From assembly GCF_002723915.1 (NCBI RefSeq), contig NZ_BEWL01000002.1:62001-126000 (forward strand): a stretch of DNA of 64,000 bases, in the 5' to 3' direction. Of this stretch, positions 17,859-26,832 are shown in pieces. This DNA comes from Gluconobacter albidus. Its GTDB lineage: Bacteria > Pseudomonadota > Alphaproteobacteria > Acetobacterales > Acetobacteraceae. A program made the position numbers and the translations under genes. Position 1 is the stretch's first letter. Each line of letters starts with the position of its first letter. The notes beneath the pieces are model-generated. The model worked only from the letters and a program-made list of their open reading frames with translations, made no database searches and was not told where the DNA came from.

Positions 17859-19178
17859 TCAGTGGATCGCGAGGTGACTGAAATTCTTGTAGGAATTGTA
17901 GGAAGAGACGATCACCCGGTCGCCGTCATGCACGCCGCCCGTGATCTCGACCTGTTCGGGATTGCGGCGACCTGACGTGATTGACACGCGGTCTGCGCCA
18001 TGATCGCCCGAGGCCATGACGAAGGCGGAGGAGCCGCCGCTGGCCTCCAGCCATGCGCCGTTGGGCAGGACGAGCGCGCGATGGGTTTCTCCGAGCGTGA
18101 TGCGCAGATCGACGCTCTCTCCGCGCCGCAATCCGGCTGGTGGCGGTCTGTCGAAAGTCAGTTCCGCGCGGAACTGACCGTTCGTAACCTGTGGGTGAAC
18201 CCGTGAGACGGTCATGGGCAGTTTCGTGTCGCCCAGATCGGCTTCGGCACGCTCGCCGACGGCGACGCGGCCCAGATAGAATTCATCAATATCCGCATCG
18301 AGCCTGTACTGGCCTTCGCTGTCGATCTGTCCGATCTTGTCTCCGGCCTTGAGAGACTGTCCCGGCTGGAGATCGAAATTGGTCAGGCGTCCAGCCAGCG
18401 GGGCACGGAGGTCGAGCGCTCCGAGACTGGCTTCCACCACGTCCAGATTGGAGCGCAGGCGCTGGGCTTCCTCGTCGATTTCGCCACCCTGCCGGTCCGC
18501 GACTTTCAGGTCCTGCGTCAGGGCGCTCTCGAGGCGTTTCAGGCGCTGGGCGTAATAGTCTGCCTCGTCGCGGTAGGACTGGACGTTGGCGTCGGATTCA
18601 AAACCCTGATCGTGCAACTGCTGGCGGATGGAGAGTTCGCGCTGGGCCTTAAGCAGATTGTAGCGGGCCTCCGCGCGCTGTGTTTCTTCGGTCGTGCGCG
18701 TCTGTTGCAGGGCGAGGCGCTGGGCGCTGACTGCTCCGAGCTGGCTTGCGATCTGGGCTTCGCGGGAGGTGACGTCGAGCTGGAGCTGAGGGTTGGTCAG
18801 ATGCGCCAGAACGTCTCCCTTTTTCACGAGCGCGCCGTCCTTTGCCACGACTTCGGACACTTCGCCGCCCTGAATGGCATCAATGAAGGTCACGTTGAGC
18901 GGGGCCACGGTGGCGCGGACGGGAAGGTAGTCGAGAAATGGCGCGGACCGGACGGTCGCAACTGTTAACTGGTCCTGGGAGACCGAAAGCGTTCCCGATG
19001 CCGGGACGAGTCGCCACCCGGCCCAGATCAGGCCCGCAACCGCGACGGGGGCACCATAACGCAGAGCCCGCCGGGACAGGATCCTGCTCCGCGATGGGGC
19101 GACTGCCCGGTCCATGACGGCACCGGATGCAGGGCGGAGTGCGGCGTTCGGCGGGGCTTTGGAAACGGGTTGATCCAT
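17859..19178 (-). CDS. Periplasmic membrane fusion protein (HlyD/MacA family)
   Basis: A 439-residue adaptor. Residues 1-40 are cytoplasmic and basic, a single TM lies at about 42-62 (GAPVAVAGLIWAGW), then a lipoyl half-domain, a coiled coil at about 115-220 (repeated QLG, LALQ, EETQRAEARYN heptads), the second lipoyl half (LDLRAPLAGRLTNFDL) and beta-barrel/membrane-proximal domains. This is the periplasmic bridge between FtsX-type permeases and TolC. It is the first gene of the operon, with AGGAG 9 nt before the ATG and the 22-bp palindrome at 19291-19312 upstream. Confidence 0.92.
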   Translation of the reverse strand: MDQPVSKAPPNAALRPASGAVMDRAVAPSRSRILSRRALRYGAPVAVAGLIWAGWRLVPASGTLSVSQDQLTVATVRSAPFLDYLPVRATVAPLNVTFIDAIQGGEVSEVVAKDGALVKKGDVLAHLTNPQLQLDVTSREAQIASQLGAVSAQRLALQQTRTTEETQRAEARYNLLKAQRELSIRQQLHDQGFESDANVQSYRDEADYYAQRLKRLESALTQDLKVADRQGGEIDEEAQRLRSNLDVVEASLGALDLRAPLAGRLTNFDLQPGQSLKAGDKIGQIDSEGQYRLDADIDEFYLGRVAVGERAEADLGDTKLPMTVSRVHPQVTNGQFRAELTFDRPPPAGLRRGESVDLRITLGETHRALVLPNGAWLEASGGSSAFVMASGDHGADRVSITSGRRNPEQVEITGGVHDGDRVIVSSYNSYKNFSHLAIH

Positions 19179-19290
19179 GCACTGTTTCTCCTGTTGGCAA
19201 ACAGTGTATCATGGTGGAAATGGAATTTAACTTATTGATAAATAACGATAAAATTGATTCTGATTTTACGGGTATGTCCGGTTTCGAACA

Positions 19291-19312
19291 GGGTGTCCGG
19301 AACCGGACACCC
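19291..19312. promoter_or_regulatory. 22-bp palindromic operator between efflux operon and its two-component system
   Basis: GGGTGTCCGG and CCGGACACCC are perfect 10-bp inverted arms separated by AA. A further half-site TGTCCGG lies at 19275-19281. The site is 23 bp upstream of the response regulator ATG and about 110 bp upstream of the divergent membrane fusion protein ATG. A dyad of this length is what a dimeric Fis-type helix-turn-helix protein such as the adjacent regulator would bind. Binding itself is inferred. Confidence 0.65.
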
Positions 19313-19335
19313 CTGAGAGGTCTGTCAAGATCATA

Positions 19336-20544
19336 ATGAACGCAATCCGAAACGAATCGGGGGAATCCGCCCCTCCGGCACCGTGTCTTCTTTTCGTTGA
19401 TGACGATCGCGATGTGCAGGTTGCGGCCCGTCTGCTGTTCCGTCGCAGCGGGCTGGACATTCTTTCCGCGCATGGGGCGGATGAGGCGTTGACGCAGCTG
19501 GCGTCGTTTCCTGTCGATCTCGTGCTGCTCGATCTCAATTATACGAAAGGAATGACTGCTGGTGCCGAAGGGCTGGCCCTGCTCAGGGACATGCTGGTCC
19601 TGCGTCCGGACCTGCCGGTGATTGTCGTGACCGGCCATAGTGGCGTGACGATTGCTGTTGCGGCGATGCGCGCGGGGGCTGTCGATTTCGTTATGAAGCC
19701 CTGGAATAACGAGCGCCTTCTGGCGCTGGTCGAGGGGACGCTGAAGAAATGCCGGGCCTGTCAGGCGAGTGAGGCGGAACCCGCTCTGATTGTAGCGTCC
19801 GATGATCTGAGGAGGACCGTTGCCGAAGCGGACCGTCTGGCTGTGACCCGCGCGTCACTGATCATCACGGGTGCGCCGGGTGTCGGGAAGATGCTGCTGG
19901 CGCGGCGCATTCATGCTCTTTCTTATGAAGACGATCCTGCGGTGATGCTCCGTGCGGAGGATTGCGAGGCTTTGCCGGAAGGGCGGGGAACGTGGATCTT
20001 TCGCAATATCGAGGCGCTGTCTGCGCGCATGCAGCGCCGTCTGGCGGACAGGCTGGACGCACGCGTGGCACCCCGGGTGATTGCTCTGTCCTCGCGCGAT
20101 CATGCGAATCTGGAGGATATGCTTGATCCGCGGCTGATGCTGCATCTGGGAATGGTCGGACTGACCCTTTCTCCCCTCCACGGGCGAGCGGACGATATCG
20201 TTGCTCTGAGCGCGCATTTCCTGCGGTATTTCGCGGCCCGGCATGGACTTGCCGAACCTCGAATGGACGAGAGCCGGCTTCGGTTGCTGTGTGAGGAAGA
20301 GTGGTCTCAGAATGTGCGCGGTCTGCGTGCGTTGGTTGAGCGGGCTGTACTCACCGGGACATGGGAAACGGCTTCCGAAGAGGCCGAAGCGGTTCCGAAC
20401 ACAGCGCTGACGCTGCGCGATACCGAGCGATCCCTGATCGAGACGGCGTTGCGCAAGCATGGATTCAATGTGACGCAGGCTGCGCGGGAACTGGGTCTGA
20501 CCAGACCGGCGCTGTATCGTCGTATGGCACGGTACGGGCTTTAG
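19336..20544 (+). CDS. NtrC-like response regulator with degenerate AAA+ domain
   Basis: A 402-residue regulator. The receiver domain spans residues about 15-135, with phosphoacceptor Asp66 in LVLLDLNYTKG and the conserved Lys in VMKPWN. The central AAA+ domain is about 150-340, with a Walker A GAPGVGK at 179-185. The sigma54-contacting GAFTGA loop is absent and the Walker B segment reads TWIFRNIE rather than LFLDE, so remodelling of sigma54 is unlikely. The C-terminus is a Fis-type helix-turn-helix (NVTQAARELGLTRPALYRRM). It is followed directly by its kinase and is divergent from the efflux operon, which it probably controls through the palindrome at 19291-19312. Confidence 0.88.
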   Translation: MNAIRNESGESAPPAPCLLFVDDDRDVQVAARLLFRRSGLDILSAHGADEALTQLASFPVDLVLLDLNYTKGMTAGAEGLALLRDMLVLRPDLPVIVVTGHSGVTIAVAAMRAGAVDFVMKPWNNERLLALVEGTLKKCRACQASEAEPALIVASDDLRRTVAEADRLAVTRASLIITGAPGVGKMLLARRIHALSYEDDPAVMLRAEDCEALPEGRGTWIFRNIEALSARMQRRLADRLDARVAPRVIALSSRDHANLEDMLDPRLMLHLGMVGLTLSPLHGRADDIVALSAHFLRYFAARHGLAEPRMDESRLRLLCEEEWSQNVRGLRALVERAVLTGTWETASEEAEAVPNTALTLRDTERSLIETALRKHGFNVTQAARELGLTRPALYRRMARYGL

Positions 20545-21765
20545 ATGCGCGCTGTGGCTGAGACGTTCCTGCGGCTTTGCGGTATCGTGGCGGCCTGTCT
20601 GCTGACTATTCCGGCCTGGCAGCGGGGGTTTTATGCGACGGCCCTGCTGTCTGCCTGCGTGGGGCTGATCTGTGCGGGGTCCGTTGTCGCGGCGCAGATC
20701 CGGGTGACGCGGCGTCTGAAACGGCACGAGCCTTCCGTCGTGCGTCCAGTTGATCGGGAAAAGCTGCGGAACCGGGCGCTGCTCGATCATGCGCCTGTGC
20801 CGCTTCTGGTCCAGTATGTGGATGGGACTCTGCATGCGGCCAATCGTGCGGCGCGGCGTCTGTTCATGACGGAAGGGGTCCTGCGTGAGCCACCCGAAGC
20901 TCTCATTGCGGCTTTGGAGAAGGAGGCGTCGGGGCCGGAAAAACGCCTGATCCGTCTGCCATCCGCCGGGAGTGCGCCGCGGGTCTATGCGCTGTCGGTC
21001 GGAAAAGGTGCCGGGGCAGGAGGGATTGTTGCGTATCTGGCGCTCACGGACATCGAGGCCGGGTTGAACGCTGCGGAAGCTCAGGCGCTGCGTGATCTTC
21101 TTCAGGTGCTCAGCCACGAGATCATGAATTCCCTCACACCCATCGTTTCCCTGTCCGCCACGGCCGAGGAGCTGTTTTCCGAATGCCGGGGACCGGCAGG
21201 CAGCAGCCATGAGACCGCGCCATTGATTGCGGAGGCTCTTGGGACGATCCGGCGTCGTGCAGAGGGGCTGGATCGTTTCGTGCGCGGCTATCGCGATCTG
21301 GCGCGTTTGCCCAGACCGGATCTGAAACCCGCAGACCTTGGCGCGCTGGTGCGTGAAATTGCCACGCTTTTTATGGCGCGCTGGGGCGCGCGCGCGGTGC
21401 TTGACGTGGTGGTGCCTGCGGGGCGGCTCATGGTCCGGCTTGATGCCGCGCAGATGGAGCAGGCGCTCATGAATCTTCTGAACAACGGGGCCGAGGCTGC
21501 TCTGGGACAGTCTGCACCCCGAGTGCAACTGGCTGTTGAAATGGCCGATCATGCCGTTCTGATCAGAATCCGCGATAATGGTTCAGGGATTGATGCAGCG
21601 CTGCGGGAACAGGTTTTCGAGCCGTTCGTCTCGTTCAAGGCGGGCGGCAACGGGATCGGACTGCCTCTGGCACGCCAGATTGTCAGGGGACATGGCGGGA
21701 CGCTGGTCCTGAGCCAGGCTGGCGAGCGATCGGAATGGACGACGACCTTTGACGTGCAGATATGA
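20545..21765 (+). CDS. Membrane sensor histidine kinase, NtrB-like
   Basis: A 406-residue kinase whose ATG follows the regulator stop codon directly. Two N-terminal membrane helices lie at about residues 5-22 and 28-48, then a PAS-like segment (RALLDHAPVPLLVQYVDG), a DHp domain with His191 in VLSHEIMNSLTPI, and a HATPase domain with N box NLLNNGAEAAL, G1 IRDNGSGI and G2 GNGIGLPLARQIV. There is almost no periplasmic loop between the helices, so the signal is probably sensed in the membrane or cytoplasm. It is convergent with cysA, only 9 bp apart, with no terminator visible between them. Confidence 0.9.
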   Translation: MRAVAETFLRLCGIVAACLLTIPAWQRGFYATALLSACVGLICAGSVVAAQIRVTRRLKRHEPSVVRPVDREKLRNRALLDHAPVPLLVQYVDGTLHAANRAARRLFMTEGVLREPPEALIAALEKEASGPEKRLIRLPSAGSAPRVYALSVGKGAGAGGIVAYLALTDIEAGLNAAEAQALRDLLQVLSHEIMNSLTPIVSLSATAEELFSECRGPAGSSHETAPLIAEALGTIRRRAEGLDRFVRGYRDLARLPRPDLKPADLGALVREIATLFMARWGARAVLDVVVPAGRLMVRLDAAQMEQALMNLLNNGAEAALGQSAPRVQLAVEMADHAVLIRIRDNGSGIDAALREQVFEPFVSFKAGGNGIGLPLARQIVRGHGGTLVLSQAGERSEWTTTFDVQI

Positions 21766-21774
21766 ATGGCCCGC

Positions 21775-22839
21775 TCAGGCTGGCTTCGGAGGGTCTTCTG
21801 ACGCAGCAGCGGGATAGAAAATTTTTCCGCGGCTGATGTCGACGCGGACATTCTGCATCTCCTGTGGGGAGAGGTCTGTGGGTGTAATCATTTCAAATGC
21901 GGCCTCGGCGGTAACGATCTGGTAGCGGAAAAGCCCGTTGGAAAAATGGGGGCGTTTTTCCACGGAAGCCTGTCCAGCCCCGGGCAGGAGGAAGACGTCA
22001 TGTGGGCGGATAAAAGCGGTCGCGTTTCCGTCTGGCCCCTCGAACGGGAAAGGGGCGATGTCGGGGTTGTCCGGAACGAACTGACCAGACCGGACGGTAC
22101 CCTGAAATTTGAGGGTTTCGCCCAGAAACTCCATCACAAAGGGCGTTTGGGGGGCAGCATTCAGGGTGGAGGCTTCGGCGGCCTGAACGATGCGGCCCTC
22201 CTGCATGACGACGAGCGTGTCTGCGACGTCCATGGCTTCTTCGTGGTCATGGGTGACGAGAATGGTCGTCAGGTTCATCCGGTCGTGCAGGTCCCGGAGC
22301 CAGCGGCGGATGTCACGGCGGACCAGAGGGTCCAGGGCGCCGAAGGGTTCATCGAGCAGGAGAAGTCTGGGGCCGGTTGCCAGTGCGCGGGCAAGGGCCA
22401 CGCGTTGTCTCTGGCCGCCGGAAAGCTGGTCCGGATAGGCTTTTGCGAGATGGGGAAGCTGGATGAGGTCCAGAAGTTCGGTGACGCGGCGCTGGATGGC
22501 GGCGCGATCGGGGCGCCGCGCGCGGGGCAGGACGTCGAGGCCAAAGGCGATGTTCCGGGCCACGGTCATGTGTCGGAACAGGGCATAGTTCTGGAAGACG
22601 AACCCGATGCCCCGGTCCTGTACGGGGCGGTCGTGGATGGGAAGGCCGTCGATCAGAAGCGTGCCTTCGGAATGGGAGGAAAGGCCTGCAATGGCTCTGA
22701 GCAGGGTGGTTTTTCCGGCTCCGGATGGCCCGACAAGCGCGACGAACGCGCGGTCTTCGACGGTTAGCGCGATGTTATCGAGCAGTTTGCGCGAAGAGCG
22801 GGGGGCGTATTGCGTGAAGGCTTCGAGAGTGATGCTCAT
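21775..22839 (-). CDS. cysA: Sulfate/thiosulfate ABC transporter ATP-binding protein CysA
   Basis: A 354-residue ATPase: Walker [10 protein letters not shown] near residue 38, signature LSGGQRQR near 139, Walker [13 protein letters not shown] near 159, H-loop [13 protein letters not shown]. The last 110 residues are the TOBE-type regulatory extension found in CysA/PotA proteins. The start codon overlaps the cysW stop by 4 bp (ATGA), so translation is coupled. It energises the two permeases encoded upstream. Because it lies in a cysP-T-W-A order beside sulfatase genes, sulfate import is the likely role. Confidence 0.92.
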   Translation of the reverse strand: MSITLEAFTQYAPRSSRKLLDNIALTVEDRAFVALVGPSGAGKTTLLRAIAGLSSHSEGTLLIDGLPIHDRPVQDRGIGFVFQNYALFRHMTVARNIAFGLDVLPRARRPDRAAIQRRVTELLDLIQLPHLAKAYPDQLSGGQRQRVALARALATGPRLLLLDEPFGALDPLVRRDIRRWLRDLHDRMNLTTILVTHDHEEAMDVADTLVVMQEGRIVQAAEASTLNAAPQTPFVMEFLGETLKFQGTVRSGQFVPDNPDIAPFPFEGPDGNATAFIRPHDVFLLPGAGQASVEKRPHFSNGLFRYQIVTAEAAFEMITPTDLSPQEMQNVRVDISRGKIFYPAAASEDPPKPA

Positions 22840-23654
22840 GGATGCTGTTTTCTGAAAGAACGCTCGAGAAACATGCGGATCAGGACCGTTGTCATTGCGA
22901 CAAGGACGAGAAGGGCCGCCATCGCGAAGGCTGCTACGGACTGGTAGCCGTTATAGAGGGTCTCGATATGGAGCGGCATGGTTTCGGTGACGCCGGGGAT
23001 GTGGCCGGAGATGACGGCGACTGCGCCGAATTCCCCCATGGCGCGGGCTGTCGTGAGAAGAACTCCCGAAAGAAGCGCCCAGCCTGCGTCTGGGAGTGTG
23101 ACGTGGATCAGGGTTTTCCAGAAGCCCGCGCCGAACAGGAAGGCGGCTTCTTCGGCGGCACGGCCCTGCTGTTCCATATAGGGCATGAGGGTACGCGCGA
23201 CGTAGGGGAAGGTTACGAAGAGCGTCGCAAGAACGATGCCGGGGACGGCGAAGGCGATGTGCAGGCCGTGATGGCCGAGCCAGTTTCCCCACCATCCCTG
23301 TCGGCCGAAAAGCAACAGCCAGACCAGCCCCGCAATCACGGGAGAAACGCTGATGGGAAGTTCGATCAGGCTCACCAGAAGGCGGGCACCTCGGAAGTCG
23401 TACTTCGTCAATGTCCAGGCCGCAGCGATGCCGCCTGCCGTGTTGATGACCGTCACGATGGCGGTGACGCAGGCGGTCAGGCGGATGGCGGATCGGGCTT
23501 CCGGGTCTTTCAGTGTTTCAAAAGCCGTATGCAGGCCCTGACGCAGGGCTTCGTGCAGGATCAGGGCCACAGGCAGGACGATGAGAAGACCGATTATGGT
23601 GTAGCTGAGCAGGGTCAGGACAATGGGGATTATCCGGGAAGACTGACTGGTCAT
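22836..23654 (-). CDS. cysW: Sulfate ABC transporter permease CysW
   Basis: A 272-residue inner membrane permease with six predicted helices and the cytoplasmic coupling loop EEAAFLFGAGFWKTLIHVTLP (EAA motif) in the second half. Its start overlaps the cysT stop by 4 bp and its stop overlaps the cysA start by 4 bp. The AWTLTKYDFRGARLL and LPISVSPVIAGL segments are typical of CysW. It pairs with CysT to form the sulfate channel. Confidence 0.92.
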   Translation of the reverse strand: MTSQSSRIIPIVLTLLSYTIIGLLIVLPVALILHEALRQGLHTAFETLKDPEARSAIRLTACVTAIVTVINTAGGIAAAWTLTKYDFRGARLLVSLIELPISVSPVIAGLVWLLLFGRQGWWGNWLGHHGLHIAFAVPGIVLATLFVTFPYVARTLMPYMEQQGRAAEEAAFLFGAGFWKTLIHVTLPDAGWALLSGVLLTTARAMGEFGAVAVISGHIPGVTETMPLHIETLYNGYQSVAAFAMAALLVLVAMTTVLIRMFLERSFRKQHP

Positions 23655-24520
23655 GCGCTGTCCTCGCGGACCAGTCCGGAAGAAACCGAACGACGCAGAT
23701 GGCTGACGGCAACGAGGCAGAGCAGGGCCGTGACGAGCAGGATCAGCGCGATTGAGGTTGCGCCATCATAGTTGAATTCCTGAAGCCGCATGACAATCAG
23801 CAGCGGTGTGACCTCGCTGTGGAAAGGCTGGTTGCCCGCAATGAAGATGACGGAGCCGTATTCCCCGATGCCCCGTGCAAAGGCGAGCCCTGCACCGCTC
23901 AGAAGCGGGGGGGCGAGAGCGGGCAGGAGAATACGGCAGAAACGCTGCCATCCCGATGCGCCCAGAAGGAAAGCGGCTTCTTCGACATCTTTGGGAAAGC
24001 TGCGAAGCACGGGTTCGACGGAGCGGACGATGAAAGGCAGTCCGATGAAGGTCAGCGCGATGACAATCCCGGCGGGAGAAAAGGCGAGTTTCAGTCCCAA
24101 TTTTCCTGCAGGGGCGCCGATCCATCCGCCGGGGCCGTAAAGGGTGGCCAGAGCGATGCCGGTCACGGCTGTGGGAATTGCGAAGGGGAGGTCGATCAGG
24201 GCGTCTACGGCGCGATGGCCGGGCGGGCGGTAGCGGACGAGGGTCCAGGCCAGCAGCAGGCCGATCGGCAGGTCAATGAGGACCGCCAGGAAGGCGCAGA
24301 TAAAACTGACCCGCAGGGCGGCATACATGCGTGCGTCATGCAGCGCATGGAGCATCGGGCCGATGCCGTGCTGCCAGGGCCGGAGCAGCAGGGCCGTCAG
24401 GGGGAGCACGACGAGCAGCCCGGTCCAGAGCAGGGTCAGGCCCAGCGACAGTGAAAAGCCGGGTAATGTCTGGCGTCGGCGCGGGAAATAACGCAGGCCC
24501 GTCACGGTCAGGGGTTTCAC
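23651..24520 (-). CDS. cysT: Sulfate ABC transporter permease CysT (CysU)
   Basis: A permease of about 289 residues. The probable start is GTG at 24518-24520, which lies 2 bp after the stop codon of the binding-protein gene; upstream ATG candidates would lie deep inside that gene. It has six helices, DLPFAIPTAVTGIALATLYG near residue 100, and the EAA loop VEEAAFLLGASGWQRF near residue 190. It overlaps cysW by 4 bp. The heteromeric CysT/CysW pair is typical of sulfate/thiosulfate transporters. Confidence 0.9.
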   Translation of the reverse strand: MKPLTVTGLRYFPRRRQTLPGFSLSLGLTLLWTGLLVVLPLTALLLRPWQHGIGPMLHALHDARMYAALRVSFICAFLAVLIDLPIGLLLAWTLVRYRPPGHRAVDALIDLPFAIPTAVTGIALATLYGPGGWIGAPAGKLGLKLAFSPAGIVIALTFIGLPFIVRSVEPVLRSFPKDVEEAAFLLGASGWQRFCRILLPALAPPLLSGAGLAFARGIGEYGSVIFIAGNQPFHSEVTPLLIVMRLQEFNYDGATSIALILLVTALLCLVAVSHLRRSVSSGLVREDSA

Positions 24521-24522
24521 AC

Positions 24523-25557
24523 TCAGTGGCTGTAGATCTGGTCGAACACGCCGCCGTCCGAGAAATGGGCTTTCTGCAGGCGGGTCCAGCCGCCCAGGCT
24601 GGCGACGTCGAAGGTTGTGGTGTGTGGGAAGACTGCGGCTGTTTCGGCCTGAATCGCAGGGTCCACGGGGCGGAAATAGTGTCTGGCGCCGATCCGCTGG
24701 CCTTCTGGGGAGAACAGGAAGTCCAGATAGGCGCGAGAGACGGCTTCGGTTCCGTGTTCCTGCACGTTGCGGTCCACGGTGGCGACGGGAGGTTCGGCGA
24801 GAATGGTGAGGGGGGGCACAACAATATCGAATTTGTCCGGCCCCAGATCGCGCGAGGCCAGCAGGGCTTCGTCTTCCCATGCGATCAGAACATCGCCCAA
24901 GCCGCGCTGGACGAAGCTGTTGGTGGCGCCACGCGCGCCCGTATCAAGAACGGGGACATGCGCAAAGAGCGCTTTAAGGTACGCTGTTGCGGACTGTTCC
25001 GTCCCGCCGGGCTGATGGAGTGCCCAGCCCCATGCGGCCAGATAGTTCCACCGTGCGCCCCCGGATGTCTTGGGATTTGGGGTAACAACCTGAATGCCGT
25101 CGCGGATCAGATCGGGCCAGTCGTGGATGTTCTTTGGATTGCCTTTACGCACGAGGAACACGATCGTGCTGGTATAGGGTGTTGAATTGTGCGGCAGGCG
25201 TTTCTGCCAGTCTGTAGCCAGAAGGCCGTTCTGGGCCAGAATATCAATATCGTATGCGAGACCCAGCGTTACGACATCCGCTGGTGCGCCCTCCAGAACC
25301 GAGCGTGCCTGCGCGCCGGAGCCGCCATGTGATGACGTTACGACAACGCTGTCTCCGCTATGGGTCCGGGACCAGAAGGCCGGGAAGGCATGGTTGATGT
25401 CGCTGTAAAGCTCGCGCGTCGGGTCATAGGACACATTCAGAAGGTGGTAATCCGCAGCATGTGCGGCGGACAGGCACGGACCTGCGATGAGGGCTGCGGC
25501 GAGAGCCAGTGTTCCTTTGAGGGTGTAACGGCGGGACGACAGGATTTTCATGGCCAT
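24523..25557 (-). CDS. Periplasmic sulfate-binding protein
   Basis: A 344-residue extracellular solute-binding protein with a Sec signal (residues 1-34, cleavage after AAHA). The mature sequence has the sulfate-binding family marks: LLNVSYDPTRELY at its start, SSHGGSGAQARSVLEG near residue 80, and NPKTSGGARWNYLAAWGWA near residue 160. These are the anion-coordinating loops of Sbp/CysP. It is the first gene of the transport operon, so the promoter lies in 25558-25825. Sequence alone does not tell Sbp from CysP, that is sulfate from thiosulfate preference. Confidence 0.92.
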   Translation of the reverse strand: MAMKILSSRRYTLKGTLALAAALIAGPCLSAAHAADYHLLNVSYDPTRELYSDINHAFPAFWSRTHSGDSVVVTSSHGGSGAQARSVLEGAPADVVTLGLAYDIDILAQNGLLATDWQKRLPHNSTPYTSTIVFLVRKGNPKNIHDWPDLIRDGIQVVTPNPKTSGGARWNYLAAWGWALHQPGGTEQSATAYLKALFAHVPVLDTGARGATNSFVQRGLGDVLIAWEDEALLASRDLGPDKFDIVVPPLTILAEPPVATVDRNVQEHGTEAVSRAYLDFLFSPEGQRIGARHYFRPVDPAIQAETAAVFPHTTTFDVASLGGWTRLQKAHFSDGGVFDQIYSH

Positions 25558-25825
25558 GAGCCTTCGGGAGCAGGGGAATGTCGGGTCGATCTGTATAACA
25601 AAAACAAAACGTTATTAATTAAAACAACGATATCATTTTGATTATAGATCTGCCTATTGCCGTCAAGCGTGTCCCGGATCGATTCTTGAAAATCGGCTGA
25701 AAAACAAAGATTTCATAAGAAAACAGAACGATTCTGCAACGCGGGATTGAAAACGCCGAAGGGTTTGTGTTTTCAATAACTATGAAATAGAGTTTTTAAA
25801 AAATAAAACTATCAGGATCAGTTTA
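25558..25825. promoter_or_regulatory. AT-rich divergent control region between sulfate importer and FGE gene
   Basis: No gene is seen in these 268 bp. They hold AACAACGATA at 25623-25632, a motif repeated in other promoter gaps of the window, and an inverted repeat AGTTTT-N8-AAAACT at 25791-25810 just upstream of the FGE ATG. The base composition is sharply more AT-rich than the flanks. Both divergent sulfur operons must start here, so a shared sulfur-responsive regulator is possible, although no such regulator gene is visible nearby. Confidence 0.5.
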
Positions 25826-26830
25826 ATGACCTTCGGCTCCGCTTCTGCTCACCCGAAAAAAGCGTGCTGCGTTCCGCAGGCGGCACGGGCGTCTTCGCGC
25901 GCGCTGTCCGTTCCGGTGTTTCAGGACCGTCAGCCCTGCCGTGTCTCGGGCTATGAGGACATGGTGCTGATCGGGGAGGGGACGCACCAGATTGGCGCTG
26001 ATGATTCCGAAACCCATGTCGCGGATGGCGAGGGGCCGGTCCGGCTCGTGGAGGTCAATGCTTTCTGGATCGACAGATATGCCGTCAGCAACCGGCAGTT
26101 TGCGGCCTTTGTCGCAGCTACGGGGTATGTGACGGAAGCTGAAGCGGAGGGGTGGTCGTTCGTTTTCGAAGGAGTGGCGACGGCGACAGCAAAGAAGCGC
26201 CGTCTGCGCGGTTCTGTTCCGCAGACGCCGTGGTGGCTGCCGGTCCGTGGCGCGCAGTGGCGTCATCCTGAAGGGTCGGGGTCGCATATTTCGGCCCGGC
26301 AGGATCATCCGGTCGTGCATGTGTCGTGGAATGATGCGGCCGCCTATGCGGTCTGGGCGGGCAAGCGTTTGCCGACGGAAGCGGAATGGGAAATTGCCGC
26401 GCGGGGCCGGATGCAGAATTTCCGTTACCCCTGGGGAAATGAACTGCGTCCTGATGGGGAGGCGCAGTGCAACATCTGGCAGGGACGTTTCCCTGATGAG
26501 AACACCCGGCAGGATGGGCATGTGACGACCGTGCCCGTTACCGCATTTCCGCCGAATGGATACGGCCTTTACAACATGGTGGGCAATACGTGGGAATGGT
26601 GCTCCGATTTCTGGAGCCCGGTCTGGCATCAGGCTGAAAATGCCCTGACGCGATGCAATCCTTCAGGACCACCCGAGGGGACGGACAGGGTGATCCGGGG
26701 GGGATCGCATATGTGCCATCATTCCTATTGCAACCGGTATCGCAATTCGGCACGGACCCATACGACGCCTGACAGCTCTCTCGGTCATATCGGTTTCAGA
26801 TGTGCGTCATCGGCTGTGGTGGATCTGTGA
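25826..26830 (+). CDS. Formylglycine-generating enzyme (sulfatase-activating oxygenase)
   Basis: A 334-residue protein of the FGE/SUMF1 family, which oxidises the active-site cysteine of sulfatases to formylglycine using O2 and copper. The fold marks run in order: MVLIGEGTHQIG near residue 48, VSNRQFAAFV near 88, HVSWNDAAAYAVWAGKRLPTE near 170, NMVGNTWEWCSDFW near 250 and RGGSHMCHHSYCNRYR at about 291-306. Cys297 and Cys302 in the last motif are the catalytic pair. There is no signal peptide, so it acts in the cytoplasm. The gene is 2 bp upstream of the first sulfatase gene and heads the sulfatase island. Confidence 0.95.
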   Translation: MTFGSASAHPKKACCVPQAARASSRALSVPVFQDRQPCRVSGYEDMVLIGEGTHQIGADDSETHVADGEGPVRLVEVNAFWIDRYAVSNRQFAAFVAATGYVTEAEAEGWSFVFEGVATATAKKRRLRGSVPQTPWWLPVRGAQWRHPEGSGSHISARQDHPVVHVSWNDAAAYAVWAGKRLPTEAEWEIAARGRMQNFRYPWGNELRPDGEAQCNIWQGRFPDENTRQDGHVTTVPVTAFPPNGYGLYNMVGNTWEWCSDFWSPVWHQAENALTRCNPSGPPEGTDRVIRGGSHMCHHSYCNRYRNSARTHTTPDSSLGHIGFRCASSAVVDL

Positions 26831-26832
26831 GT

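Noticed and set aside
19179-19335. Possible sigma54 -24/-12 promoter for the efflux operon
   Set aside because: No TGGCAC-N5-TTGC-like element was found on the minus strand of the gap, and the regulator lacks the GAFTGA loop.
19855-21552. 565-residue minus-strand frame over the two-component genes
   Set aside because: Overlaps two well-supported plus-strand genes, composition is Arg/Gln/His-rich and no motif is visible.
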